Shown piece by piece: positions 23,849 to 32,361 of a stretch of 43,341 bases of DNA. The notes beneath the pieces are model-generated. The model did no database searches, had not been told where the DNA came from, and saw only the letters and a list, made by a program, of their open reading frames with translations. The stretch covers positions 1-43,341 of the forward strand of contig JAJDTX010000006.1 in assembly GCA_022826925.1 (NCBI GenBank), written 5' to 3'. The first letter of the stretch is position 1. Every line of letters begins with the position of its first letter. The stretch is from Bryobacterales bacterium. GTDB lineage: Bacteria > Acidobacteriota > Terriglobia > Bryobacterales > UBA6623. The position numbers and the translations under genes are program-made.

Positions 23849-25111
23849 ATGGCTGACGTTGTCATGCCCCAGATGGGGGAGAGCATTGTCGAAGGCACCA
23901 TCACGAAGTGGCTGAAAGGCCCCGGCGACAAGGTGGAGCGCGACGAGGTGCTGTTCGAGATCTCGACAGACAAGGTCGATTCGGAGGTTCCCTCGCCGGA
24001 TTCGGGCGTGTTGGAAGCGATCTTCTTCCCCGAGGGCGAGACAGTCGAGATCAACACGGTGGTAGCCGTCATAGGCGACGGCTCCAAGCTCGGCAAGCAC
24101 GCGTCGCCGACGGCTGCCCCGGCTGCACCCGCACCGGCCGCGCCGGAGCCGGCCCCGCCGCCCAAGGAGGCAGCGCCTTCTCCCGCAGCTGCTCCCGAGC
24201 CTTCCCCGACCGATAACGGCAAGCGTATCCACAGCTCGCCGCTGGTACGCAGTATCGCCAAGGAAAAAGGAATCGACCTGGCCAAGCTGGGCAAGGGCAC
24301 GGGCGCGGGCGGCCGGATCACTAAGAAGGACATCTTGGGGTACATCGAGAGCCAAGAGCGGGCCGCTGCAGGAGGCCTGCCCGCAACGGCCTTCCCGCCC
24401 GCTCCCGAAGCGCGCTTCGGCGATTTCGATGTCGAGCCGCTCAGCGCGATGCGCCTGAGCATCGCCGAGCACATGGTGCGGACCAAGCGGACCTCCCCGC
24501 ACGTCTCGACCGTGCATGCGGTCGATTGCACCAACATCGCCAAGCTGCGCGATGCCGCCAAGGAAAAGTTCTTGGAGCAGAACGGCACCAAGCTGACGTT
24601 CCTGCCGTTCTTCCTGCAGGCCGCAGCCTCCGCCCTGAAGGCCTACCCCACGGTCAACGCGTCGCTGGACGGCAAGCAGTTGATCAAGCACAACGACGTC
24701 AACATCGGCATCGCCGTGGCCTTGGACTGGGGTCTGATCGTTCCCGTTATCCGCAAGGCCGACGAGCTGAGCCTGCTTGGCCTGCAGCGCGCCGTGAACG
24801 ACCTCGCCGCGCGGGCCCGCTCCAAAGCGCTCAAGCCGGACGAGATTTCACAGGGCACCTTCTCGGTTTCCAATTACGGCGGCTACAATTCGCTGCTGGC
24901 CACGCCCGCCATCAACCAGCCCCAGGTGGCGATCCTAGGAATCGGCTCTGTCACCAAGACGCCGGTTGTCATCAACGACGCGATCGCGATCCGGTCGATG
25001 GCCTATCTAACGCTGAGCTTCGACCACCGCGTGCTCGATGGCGCGACCGCGGACCTGTTCTTGGAGCACATCCGCGAGGTCGTGGAAGACTGGAGCACTC
25101 CCGTCCTATAG
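23849..25111 (+). CDS. dihydrolipoamide acyltransferase (E2) of a 2-oxoacid dehydrogenase complex
   Basis: The 420-residue E2 has a single lipoyl domain (1-78, lipoyl-lysine Lys42 in STDKVDSEV). An Ala/Pro-rich linker (about 85-122), a peripheral-subunit-binding domain (about 127-165, SSPLVRSIAKEKGIDL, GRITKKDIL) and a catalytic acyltransferase domain with SFDHRVLDGA near the C-terminus follow. Whether it serves pyruvate, 2-oxoglutarate or branched-chain substrates cannot be fixed; the single-lipoyl layout suits 2-oxoglutarate or branched-chain types. The start ATG 23849 has GAGGAAGGG about 8 bases upstream. It is the third gene of lpd-lipB-E2; no E1 gene is in the window. Confidence 0.93.
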   Translation: MADVVMPQMGESIVEGTITKWLKGPGDKVERDEVLFEISTDKVDSEVPSPDSGVLEAIFFPEGETVEINTVVAVIGDGSKLGKHASPTAAPAAPAPAAPEPAPPPKEAAPSPAAAPEPSPTDNGKRIHSSPLVRSIAKEKGIDLAKLGKGTGAGGRITKKDILGYIESQERAAAGGLPATAFPPAPEARFGDFDVEPLSAMRLSIAEHMVRTKRTSPHVSTVHAVDCTNIAKLRDAAKEKFLEQNGTKLTFLPFFLQAAASALKAYPTVNASLDGKQLIKHNDVNIGIAVALDWGLIVPVIRKADELSLLGLQRAVNDLAARARSKALKPDEISQGTFSVSNYGGYNSLLATPAINQPQVAILGIGSVTKTPVVINDAIAIRSMAYLTLSFDHRVLDGATADLFLEHIREVVEDWSTPVL

Positions 25112-25146
25112 GGCGGAGGCCTCGAGGCGGCGCGGGTCTGGCAACG

Positions 25147-26265
25147 ATGCGGGTCTTGGTTCCCAACCTAGGTTCTACCTCGCTCAAGTACAAGCTGCTG
25201 GACTTCCCCGCCGAGCGAGAGCTTGCCGCGGGCCGGCTGGAGCGCATCGGCCGCCCCGGCGGAGACGCGCCCAGCTATCGCGCGGCCATAGGCCGAGTGC
25301 TGCGCGAGGCGGGGCAAATCGACGCGGTCGGCTTCAAGGCAGTGCATGCCGGCCCGGACTTCTGCGGCACCTTCCGGATCGATCGGAGCCTTCTCGCTGC
25401 GCTGCGCGAGTACGAGCCCGTCGCGCCCCTGCACAACGGCATCTACATCGAGGGAATCGAAGAGTTCCGCAGCCAGCGCCCCGACTTGCCCCTGGTCGCC
25501 GTGATGGAGACGGGCTTTCACAGCACGATGCCCGCCCGGGCCAGCACATACGGCCTGCCCGAGGAATGGCGCGAGGGCTTCGGGATCCGGCGCTACGGAT
25601 TTCACGGCGCTTCGCACCGATCCGTGGCGGAGCGGCTGCCCGGATTGCTCGGCGTCGATGGCGCGAGCCTGCGGGCGGTGTCATGCCACTTGGGAGGAAG
25701 TTCTTCGATGTGCGCCATTCGGGGCGGGCGCTCGGTCGACACGACGATGGGTTTCTCGCCGCAGTCAGGCTTGGAGAACGCCACGCGCCACGGGGAACTG
25801 GATTCGTTCGCAGCGCTGTACCTGATGGATCGCGTGCAGCTCTCGGCCGCCGAGATGCGCGAGCGGTTGGTCCAGTCCGGCGGACTTGCCGGGCTCTCGG
25901 GGATTCCAGGCGGTGACGTCCGGGACATCGAGGACGCCGCCTCCAAGGGCGATACCCGCGCGGAACTGGCGCTCGAGGTGTTTGTCTACCAGGTTCGCAA
26001 GACCATCGGAGCCTATGCGGCCGCCATGGGCGGACTGGACGCGCTGGTCTTTACCGGCGGGATCGGCGAGAACGCCGCCGGACTGCGCCAGCGGATCTGC
26101 GCCGGGCTGGAGTTCTTGTCGATCGCGCTCGATCCCGACAAGAACAGCAATCCCGTCCCGGACTGCCGGATCGAGCGGCCCGGCGCGGCGGTGGCGTGCC
26201 TGGTCTTGGCGGCGCAGGAGGAACTTGTGGTGGGCCGCGAAGTCTACCGCCTCCTAGGCCGATAG
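25147..26265 (+). CDS. divergent acetate/propionate-kinase family protein
   Basis: This 372-residue ASKHA-fold kinase is slightly shorter than typical AckA (about 400). The family order is clear: VLVPNLGSTSLKYKLL, FKAVHAGPDF, VAPLHNG, FHSTMPA, RRYGFHGASHR, SCHLGGSSS, SVDTTMGFSP, TRHGELDS, FTGGIGEN, EELVVGRE. Several residues that are catalytic or binding in Methanosarcina AckA differ: the Arg of GHRVVHGG is Lys64, the Asp of FDTAFH is Glu121, and the Asn of CHLGNGS is Gly184, while His153, Arg214 and the C-terminal Glu remain. It may therefore use another carboxylate or be altered in rate. It follows E2 by 35 bases and probably shares its transcript. It converges on the symporter gene. Confidence 0.88.
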   Translation: MRVLVPNLGSTSLKYKLLDFPAERELAAGRLERIGRPGGDAPSYRAAIGRVLREAGQIDAVGFKAVHAGPDFCGTFRIDRSLLAALREYEPVAPLHNGIYIEGIEEFRSQRPDLPLVAVMETGFHSTMPARASTYGLPEEWREGFGIRRYGFHGASHRSVAERLPGLLGVDGASLRAVSCHLGGSSSMCAIRGGRSVDTTMGFSPQSGLENATRHGELDSFAALYLMDRVQLSAAEMRERLVQSGGLAGLSGIPGGDVRDIEDAASKGDTRAELALEVFVYQVRKTIGAYAAAMGGLDALVFTGGIGENAAGLRQRICAGLEFLSIALDPDKNSNPVPDCRIERPGAAVACLVLAAQEELVVGREVYRLLGR

Positions 26266-26284
26266 GCAGATGCCAGCGCTGCCG

Positions 26285-27952
26285 TCAAGGCAGGAACAGG
26301 ATGCCCTTGGCGAGCGCGATCAGGGCGACCACCACTAGCGCGGCTACCAGCAGGCCGTTGATATCCACGCGGAAGCGCTCGTAGAAGCTCCGCAGGCCGC
26401 GGCTGAGGCCGAGGTCAAAGAGGTGCACGAAAAGCAGGTCGTGACCCGGCTGGCTGACTTCCACTTCTTTTCCGCTGCCGGCGTCCCAGCGCGATCTGCG
26501 GTTGAGCCGGTCGTAGAACGGATCAAGCCGCTGTTTCGACTCCGGCGGGGTCAGCAGGCTGATGGCCGCCAGCGCCAGGAAGCCGACGACCAGCGAGATT
26601 CCGAAGTTGAGCGCTTCCCACTGCAGCAGCACGCCGTACTGCCGATATGTCAGCCAAAAGAACACGCCCGCCGAGGTCAGCAGGCTGGCAAGGGCGCCCC
26701 AGCGGTTCGAACGGCGCCAGGAGATCGCGCCGAACATGCTGATGCCCATGAACGCGGCCAGCGTCTCGGTGAACAGGAAGGCTTGCAGCACGCTGCCGAC
26801 GAACAGCCCGAAGCAAACGCCAAGCAATGTAATCGCCACGCCCGCGAAGCGCCCGGACCACAGGTAGTGCCGATCCGTCTCGTCCTTGCGCAGGTAGCGG
26901 CGGTAGAGGTTCTGCGTGAAGAGCGCGGCGCTGTCGACCATGAATGCCGAGCCGGTCGACATGTTCGCGGCGAGCACGCAGGCGATCATCAGCCCCAGCC
27001 CGCCCGGGAACAGCAGCTCACGCGTGGCATAGCCGAACGCGTCCTCGGGGTCGGCGAACGCGACTTCGCCGCGCTGGATCAGCAGCGTGGCCACTACGAT
27101 CCCGACCAAGGCCCATCCGATGGTGCAGAAGCGCTTGATGAAGTTGCCGTAAGCCATGCCGATGCGGCACGAGCGCTCGTCCTTGCCCGTGCCCACGCTG
27201 GCTAGGATGTGCGGCTGGGCGACGATGCCGATCAGCCCGTTCAAGGTCAGCATCACGATCGTGAAGACCCCGACGTCGCCGGGCGTGACCATCGAGAGCA
27301 TGCCCGGATCGAGAGTCTCGCGGATGCCGGTGAAGCCGCCGGTCTCTCGCAGGCCCATCGGGATCAGCAGGAAGCTGAGGGCGATGATGAACAGGCTCTG
27401 GACGAAGTCGGTGTAGGCCGCCGAGACCAGGCCCCCGACAAAGCTGTAGAGCAGGAAGGTGGCGGTCATGGCGAGCACGACCGCGTTGGCGGAAACGGCT
27501 TCTCCGGAGGCCACGCTGACGAGCTTGCCCGCGCCCTTGAGCATGGCGCCCATGTTGAACGTGAAATAGGCCAGCGCGAACGCCGTGTACACCGCGCCCA
27601 TCCAGTCGCCGTAGCGATCCTCGTAGACTTCGCCCGTGGTCGTGCGGCGGAAGCGGCGGAAGAGCGGCGCCAGGATCCAGTAGAACGGCGTGATGAAGAG
27701 GTTCTTCCACTGGTACCAGATGCCGGCGTAGCCGGATTGGTAGACCTTGCCGGCCAGCGAGACCGGCATTTCGGCGTGCGTGCCGACGCCGAGAGCTTGG
27801 CCGATGACCAGCCAGACGTTGAAGCTGCGGTTGCCGAGGAAGTAGTCGGAGGTTTGCTGGACTCGCCGGGCGGCGTATAGCCCGACCGCGACCATCATGG
27901 CGAAGTAGACGGCGATCACCGCCCAATCAATGGCCTTCAGGGAAGTCTCCAT
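26285..27952 (-). CDS. sodium:solute symporter family transporter (first of tandem pair by position)
   Basis: The protein has about 555 residues with roughly 13 hydrophobic helices, an inner-membrane SSS-family carrier using the sodium gradient. Family features are WAVIAVYFAMMVAVGLYAARR in helix 1, SDYFLGNRSFNVW, and GTHAEMPVSLAGKVYQSG. Further ones are STGSAFMVDSAALFTQNLYRRY (the SSS core helix with Ser residues) and a hydrophilic stretch before the last helix. The substrate is not identifiable. The start is taken as ATG 27952; a TTG at 27967 directly abuts the upstream stop and is an alternative. It follows the other symporter gene with no gap to speak of, so they are co-transcribed and may act on related substrates. 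The 3' end converges on the kinase gene. Confidence 0.88.
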   Translation of the reverse strand: METSLKAIDWAVIAVYFAMMVAVGLYAARRVQQTSDYFLGNRSFNVWLVIGQALGVGTHAEMPVSLAGKVYQSGYAGIWYQWKNLFITPFYWILAPLFRRFRRTTTGEVYEDRYGDWMGAVYTAFALAYFTFNMGAMLKGAGKLVSVASGEAVSANAVVLAMTATFLLYSFVGGLVSAAYTDFVQSLFIIALSFLLIPMGLRETGGFTGIRETLDPGMLSMVTPGDVGVFTIVMLTLNGLIGIVAQPHILASVGTGKDERSCRIGMAYGNFIKRFCTIGWALVGIVVATLLIQRGEVAFADPEDAFGYATRELLFPGGLGLMIACVLAANMSTGSAFMVDSAALFTQNLYRRYLRKDETDRHYLWSGRFAGVAITLLGVCFGLFVGSVLQAFLFTETLAAFMGISMFGAISWRRSNRWGALASLLTSAGVFFWLTYRQYGVLLQWEALNFGISLVVGFLALAAISLLTPPESKQRLDPFYDRLNRRSRWDAGSGKEVEVSQPGHDLLFVHLFDLGLSRGLRSFYERFRVDINGLLVAALVVVALIALAKGILFLP

Positions 27953-27967
27953 GAGGCGAGCCGTCAA

Positions 27968-29353
27968 TTATAAGCTGCCGGCCCGCTGGCCGATTCTTGC
28001 GTGTGCGGCGTACACGATCGCTCCCGCCAAGATGCCCACCGGAACTGGTGGAAGCCAGCCCTCGGCGCCGCCGCCTGCGAGCAGCGCAATGCCGGCGGCC
28101 CCGAGCGAGCAAGCGATGGCGGCAAGCGCGACGGATTGACCGGGCCGCCTCCAGAACAAGCCTGCGACCAGCGGCACGAACAGTGTCAGCGTGAGCAGGC
28201 TGTAGAAGAAGCTCAGCGCCGAGAGGATCGATTGGAACCAGTTGGCGAGCAGGATGCTCAGCGCTCCCGCGCCCAATGCGGACCGTCTCGCCAGTGCCAG
28301 CCGCTCCCGGTCGCTGAGCTTGCCGCGGAAGAGCGGCTCCAACACGTCGCGAGACAGCGACGTGGCGATCATGAACAAGACCGCATCGGCCGAGCTGACC
28401 TCGGCGGACAGGATCGCTGCCAGCATCAGGGCTCCCAGCCACAGGGGCGCGACCTCGGTGAAGAGCCTGACTAGGGCGCTTCCCGGATCGGCCAGCTCCG
28501 GGAAATGCACGCGGGCTGCCATGCCGAGCAGGACGGGCAGGACGGCATAGGCGAGCAGGGCCGCCGCCTGCAGCCCCACGCCGACCCGGACTGCATGTTC
28601 GTCCCGTGCCCCGAAGAGCTTTTGCACCAGTCCCGGCGAGACCACGAAGGCCGGGGCCAGCAGAAGCACGAGCTGCGCCGTGTCCCCGAAGCCCGCTCCG
28701 CCGAGCGATAGCGCGCTGTCGTCAGCGGCGGCGGCCGCCACCTCCGTCCAGCCGCCGCTGGCGCGGATCATCCACGGCACCGCGACCAAGAATCCGACGG
28801 CCTTGACCGCGACCTGCAGGGAGTTCACCCACGACGCCGAACGCAGACCGCCCATGGCAAAGTACACGGTCGCGAGGGTGCCGGCAATCGCCGTGCCGAG
28901 ACTCTTGGGCAAGCCGACCGCCGCTTGCAGAACCAAGCCCGCCGCGATGATCTGCCCGGCCAGGATTGCGGGCGCGCCCACCAGCAGGATCGCGGCGACC
29001 GCGAGGCGGGTCGCCCGGCCGTAGCGAAGCTCTAGGTAGTCGCCGACGGTGTACAGGCCGCGCGCCTTGGCGACGCGATGCAAGCGCGGTCCTACCAGGA
29101 AGGCCAGCGCCACGGAGCCGATCCCGGCCGAACCCACCCACCACCACGCCGGCAGGCCGGATGTGTAGCCGAACTCGGCGGCGCCGACCGTGCTTCCGGC
29201 CCCGAGGTTGGCCGCGAGGAACGTGGAGAAAATCAGCGTCGACGGCAGACTTCGCCCGGCTACGAAGAAGTCTTCCGCCCGGCGGACAGAACGGGATGCG
29301 AACGCTCCCACCAGCAGGAGCGCGAGGCAATAGGCAACTAGGATGGACAGCAT
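27968..29353 (-). CDS. sodium:solute symporter family transporter
   Basis: The 461-residue SSS-family carrier has about 12-13 helices: helix 1 LSILVAYCLALLLVGAFASRS, AEDFFVAGRSLPSTLIFSTFLAANLGAG at the sodium-site region, GLYTVGDYLELRYGR, MGGLRSASWVNSLQ, and SAEVSSADAVLFMIATSLSRD corresponding to the conserved SSS signature. It is only distantly similar to the downstream symporter, so this is not a recent duplication. The start is ATG 29353. It is the first gene of a two-gene minus-strand unit. Substrate unknown (sugars, amino acids, carboxylates and others are transported by this family). Confidence 0.9.
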   Translation of the reverse strand: MLSILVAYCLALLLVGAFASRSVRRAEDFFVAGRSLPSTLIFSTFLAANLGAGSTVGAAEFGYTSGLPAWWWVGSAGIGSVALAFLVGPRLHRVAKARGLYTVGDYLELRYGRATRLAVAAILLVGAPAILAGQIIAAGLVLQAAVGLPKSLGTAIAGTLATVYFAMGGLRSASWVNSLQVAVKAVGFLVAVPWMIRASGGWTEVAAAAADDSALSLGGAGFGDTAQLVLLLAPAFVVSPGLVQKLFGARDEHAVRVGVGLQAAALLAYAVLPVLLGMAARVHFPELADPGSALVRLFTEVAPLWLGALMLAAILSAEVSSADAVLFMIATSLSRDVLEPLFRGKLSDRERLALARRSALGAGALSILLANWFQSILSALSFFYSLLTLTLFVPLVAGLFWRRPGQSVALAAIACSLGAAGIALLAGGGAEGWLPPVPVGILAGAIVYAAHARIGQRAGSL

Positions 29354-29463
29354 GGCCGGGTACTGGCTAGGGAAAGCCTAGCGGAGCGTCAGCAATTCGG
29401 GCAAACCTGCGGCTGCGACGGAGACTGGAGCGTCGCGGCCGACGCCAACACGCAGCGAGATCG

Positions 29464-29757
29464 TTATCGGCTCGCTGCGACAAATCGAAGCCGCACTCCG
29501 CAGGCAGACGCGATCTTGGCAACCGTGCTGAGTCTAGGGTCCCTCTTTCCCGACAAACCTCGGGAAAGGCCCACCCGGTCGACGTCGGCACGGCGTGCGA
29601 TTTCCGATACACCGCCCTGCGCTTCCGCCACGTTTCGAAATGCTTTCATCAAGAGTCGGGGGTCGCCCTCGAATTCTTCGATCGCGGCGTTCAGGTACGC
29701 GGCGATGTCTTGCTGCGTCCTGAGATAGTCGCTTGCTCGGTGTTCCTTCACTGGCAT
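29464..29757 (-). CDS. antitoxin of a toxin-first type II module (HigA/XRE-like addiction-module antidote)
   Basis: This 97-residue protein has a helix-turn-helix (about 45-75: GVSEIARRADVDRVGLSRGLS) followed by DPRLSTVAKIASACGVRLRF, the layout of addiction-module antidote proteins of the TIGR02684 type. It would bind the toxin and repress the promoter. The start ATG 29757 overlaps the upstream toxin frame by 10 bases, the usual arrangement. The antitoxin frame is intact, whereas the toxin before it is frameshifted. The palindrome at 30088-30105 is its likely operator. Confidence 0.88.
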   Translation of the reverse strand: MPVKEHRASDYLRTQQDIAAYLNAAIEEFEGDPRLLMKAFRNVAEAQGGVSEIARRADVDRVGLSRGLSGKRDPRLSTVAKIASACGVRLRFVAASR

Positions 29758-30057
29758 ATTCGCTTCTCCTGCTGACATACCCTCCAACAGGCTTGGGCCG
29801 CTCCTATGTAGCGGGACTGCCGCTTCTTGGTTCCGCCGGCCAGTAGTATCACGAGTTCCTCGCCGTCGGCAACGCAGTAGACACGGCACCCGGGGCCGAA
29901 GTCGATACGAAGCTCCGACACGCCCTTGCCAACCCTTTTCGCAGCCGCCGGAGTTTCCAAGCTCAACCCGGTCGATCCGCGTCTGGATCCGCGCCCGAGT
30001 CTCGCTGCTCTGGCGCTGCAACCACTCGCCAAAGTAGTCCGTGCCGCCCTTTCCCAC
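29748..30057 (-). pseudogene. frameshifted RelE/HigB-type toxin (Gp49-like, TIGR02683 type)
   Basis: Two frames together encode one toxin of about 100 residues. The N-terminal part, from about GTG 30057, reads DYFGEWLQRQ and ARIQTRIDRVELGN. The C-terminal part, in another frame, reads KRVGKGVSELRIDFGPGCRV and ELVILLAGGTKKRQ, matching the family pattern LGNxGxxKxVGxGVSELRI. The frames join cleanly if one G is dropped in the GGCGG run near 29953-29957. This indicates a +1 insertion, a sequencing error, or less likely programmed frameshifting. Upstream, the frame of the N-terminal part stays open to 30219 but without family similarity. The cognate antitoxin is intact. Confidence 0.75.
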
Positions 30058-30087
30058 GTAATGGACTACTTTTGACCAAGGGTTTAT

Positions 30088-30105
30088 TGTAGCCAATTGG
30101 CTACA
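30088..30105. promoter_or_regulatory. perfect 18-bp palindromic operator of the toxin-antitoxin module
   Basis: TGTAGCCAATTGGCTACA is a perfect palindrome about 30 bases before the toxin start, overlapping a minus-strand TACAAT (-10-like) hexamer. Autorepression of type II modules through such a site is usual; similar TAGCCAATTGGCTA sites are, to my memory, common before this toxin-first class. Confidence 0.75.
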
Positions 30106-30451
30106 GGAATCTATGACAATCGCAAAGCGGCAGGCCGTACTTTGCAGACGGTTTCCCGTCTCGCTGTCCGTGCCGGACCGCGTCGAATCCGAGGCGCAAG
30201 TCTTCCCGTGCTCTCGCAATTGACTCCGATGCCACTCGGTGTCGCTCGCGGTCCGGAGGCAGTTCTTATGAAGGTCGGCGGTCGTCCGCTGAGCGTCGCT
30301 TAGGGCCGGCTGCTTCGCGCCGAAACGGGGCGCTGGAATCAGCTCGTAGGGGAGCTCGCAGCCGAGCGCGATTGTGGGACACCATAGGGGGTGGATTACC
30401 CACCTATTGAACTAATTGATTGAAAATTCGCCACTTAGCTAGAAGAGATGG
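30106..30451. other. intergenic stretch without recognised gene
   Basis: The 346 bases lie between the toxin-antitoxin promoter and the tRNA. A 68-residue plus-strand frame is present but its translation is Arg-rich and looks non-coding. The last 60 bases before the tRNA are AT-rich relative to the surroundings. I see no clear terminator or remnant. Confidence 0.5.
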
Positions 30452-30526
30452 CGTCCCCAGCGGGATTCGAACCCGCGTTGCCGCCGTGAAAGGGCGGTGT
30501 CCTAGGCCGGGCTAGACGATGGGGAC
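30452..30526 (-). tRNA. tRNA-Glu (anticodon UUC)
   Basis: Read on the minus strand, the 75 bases fold as a cloverleaf. The acceptor stem GTCCCCA pairs with TGGGGAC, with discriminator G. The anticodon stem CCGCC/GGCGG encloses loop CTTTCAC with anticodon TTC (complement at 30488-30490), and the T arm GCGGG/CCCGC encloses TTCGAAT. CCA is not encoded. No integrase or att-like repeat is visible beside it. Confidence 0.96.
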
Positions 30527-30650
30527 GCGGTAGCGGGAGCGCCGGGGCCGCTCCTGATTTGATCCTAGCACGCAAAGCGGCGCTTCAATGGCACCCGCAC
30601 CGGCGGTCCGGACCTCGGCCTAGAGGCCCGCTGCGCCATCCGCGGTGGAG

Positions 30651-32105
30651 CTATCGCTGCGCCAGCTGCGTCGGTGCCTCGATGGGCTGGGCGGCGATGA
30701 CTTCGCCCTCGCTCAGCCCGGAAACCACCACCGCTTGCGTGTCGCTGATCGAGCCGAGCTGGACTTGGCGCATCTCGAATGCGCCATCATTCTCCACCCA
30801 TACCACCGGCGCGCCCCCGACTTCGGCGACGGCGGCCCGCGGAACGACCAAGGCGTCTTCCTGCGTCTCCACGATGACATCGACACTTGCGGACAGATCG
30901 GGCTGGATGCGCTCGTCGGAATCTACGATCTCGACCAACACCGGCACCTTCTTGATCCAGTCACCCCGCGTCCCGCTTGATCCGGGAGGGCCGCGGCGGC
31001 CGCCGCTCCCGCCGCTCGAAGTGGCCATTGCGCCGACGTTCTTGATGCGGCCGTCGAACTCGACGTCGGGGTAAGCGTCCAGCCGGACGATGACGGGGGC
31101 ACCCAATTCAATGATCTGGCTGTCGGCTTGGTTCAACTCCGCGTAAACCGCCATGCTGGACAGGTCGACGATGCGCATGAAGTACGCCCCTCCGTAGACC
31201 TGATCGCCAGGCGAGGCCTGCTGGAAGCTGCCGCGCGAGAACATGGTCTCGATCACGACCAAGCCCCCGACCGGAGTCCGCAGCCGCATCTTTTCGAAGT
31301 CAAACTCGGTCCGATCCAAACGCTTCTGATCCTGCTCGACAGTGATGTCGAGGCTGCGCCGCTCGGCCTCGTCTGCGAGCTCCTGCAGGCGCACTTCCTG
31401 TTCCAGCTGCGCTGTCGATGCCGTGCCCTCCTCGGCAAGCAGCTGGAAGATCTCCGCTTGAATCGCTGACCGCACCTCGGCAGTCTGGAGGTCAAAGGCT
31501 GCCTTCTCAGCCTCGGCCTTGGTGGTGCGGTAGTTCTGCCGCAGGGTCTCGGTGGCGATCAGCATCTCGGCCTTGCGCGTGGCTGTCTGGGATCTGGTCT
31601 GGGCCAGCATCGAGGCGTACGTGTCCATCTGGTCTTGGGTGCTCTTGGACTCGAACTCGGCCACCACGTCGCCGGCCTGGACCACGGTACCGGCTTCGGC
31701 GAGCGTTTGAATCGTTAGCGAGGAGCCGCCTCCGCGGTCTCTGCCGCCGCGCATCCGAGGCGCGCGGATCATGGCGAAATTCGTGGCGCCGACCGTTCCG
31801 CCGATCCGAATCGACTTTTCGAAGGTGGTCTTTTCGGCGGCCACCGTGCTGGTCAGGGTCGGCTGCGCTGCGGTTGGCTGCGCTGCCTGTCCGCTTAAGG
31901 CTTGGTAGGCGACCAAGCCGGCCAGAATGCCGCCGATGACCAACAACGCGATGCCCCATGTGGGCACCTTAGGCGGCTGGCCCTGCGGGTCTGGCACGGG
32001 CTCCGGACCAGGCTGTTGTTGCGTGGGTGGCAACTCATCTGGCGCTGATCCCGCTGCGAAGATTGGCCTCAAAATCCAAGAAGGGGTGAAAGCTGATGTC
32101 GCCAT
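30651..32105 (-). CDS. RND/HlyD-family periplasmic adaptor (membrane fusion protein)
   Basis: The 484-residue protein has a Pro/Gln-rich cytoplasmic N-terminus and one transmembrane helix (about 51-71, WGIALLVIGGILAGLVAYQAL). A first biotinyl-lipoyl-like half (GTVVQAGDVVAEFES) follows, then a long helical hairpin rich in Glu/Ala/Arg, the second half (LRTPVGGLVVIE) and beta-barrel segments ending VVSGLSEGEVIAA. It would link an inner-membrane pump to an outer-membrane channel. A Gly/Arg/Ser-rich loop (SSGGSGGRRGPPGSSG) in the barrel region is unusual. The start is ATG 32105 with GAGG 8 bases upstream; the frame to 32216 is unneeded. No pump or TolC gene is adjacent, and the M28 peptidase is divergent. 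Confidence 0.88.
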   Translation of the reverse strand: MATSAFTPSWILRPIFAAGSAPDELPPTQQQPGPEPVPDPQGQPPKVPTWGIALLVIGGILAGLVAYQALSGQAAQPTAAQPTLTSTVAAEKTTFEKSIRIGGTVGATNFAMIRAPRMRGGRDRGGGSSLTIQTLAEAGTVVQAGDVVAEFESKSTQDQMDTYASMLAQTRSQTATRKAEMLIATETLRQNYRTTKAEAEKAAFDLQTAEVRSAIQAEIFQLLAEEGTASTAQLEQEVRLQELADEAERRSLDITVEQDQKRLDRTEFDFEKMRLRTPVGGLVVIETMFSRGSFQQASPGDQVYGGAYFMRIVDLSSMAVYAELNQADSQIIELGAPVIVRLDAYPDVEFDGRIKNVGAMATSSGGSGGRRGPPGSSGTRGDWIKKVPVLVEIVDSDERIQPDLSASVDVIVETQEDALVVPRAAVAEVGGAPVVWVENDGAFEMRQVQLGSISDTQAVVVSGLSEGEVIAAQPIEAPTQLAQR

Positions 32106-32361
32106 GTTTCCGGCCTCGCGATTCGAAAACCGTACTAAGTGTAAGGCGAATTTCCGCGCTGCGCGGTTATCGACTGGCCGAAAGAAGTTGACGAGGAGCG
32201 ACGAGCGCGCCCCCAACCGGCATGGATCTGGGGGCCGTGCCTATACAATGGAAAACCGGAACCCGCCTGCTTCTGGGCAGCGCAGCCCCGCCCCAGCCGC
32301 GATCGGCTCGCGGATGAATCTGCTCCAACTAGCCCAGCAGGCACAGGTGCCCGAAGCCGCC

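Noticed and set aside
24526..25146. Upstream extension of the acetate-kinase frame to 24526 (a 579-residue reading)
   Set aside because: The extra part overlaps the E2 acyltransferase in another frame and is Arg/Gln-rich shadow; the kinase begins normally at 25147.
31927..32361. Longer M28 peptidase starting at 31927
   Set aside because: The extension is antisense to the adaptor gene and would place the signal peptide internally.
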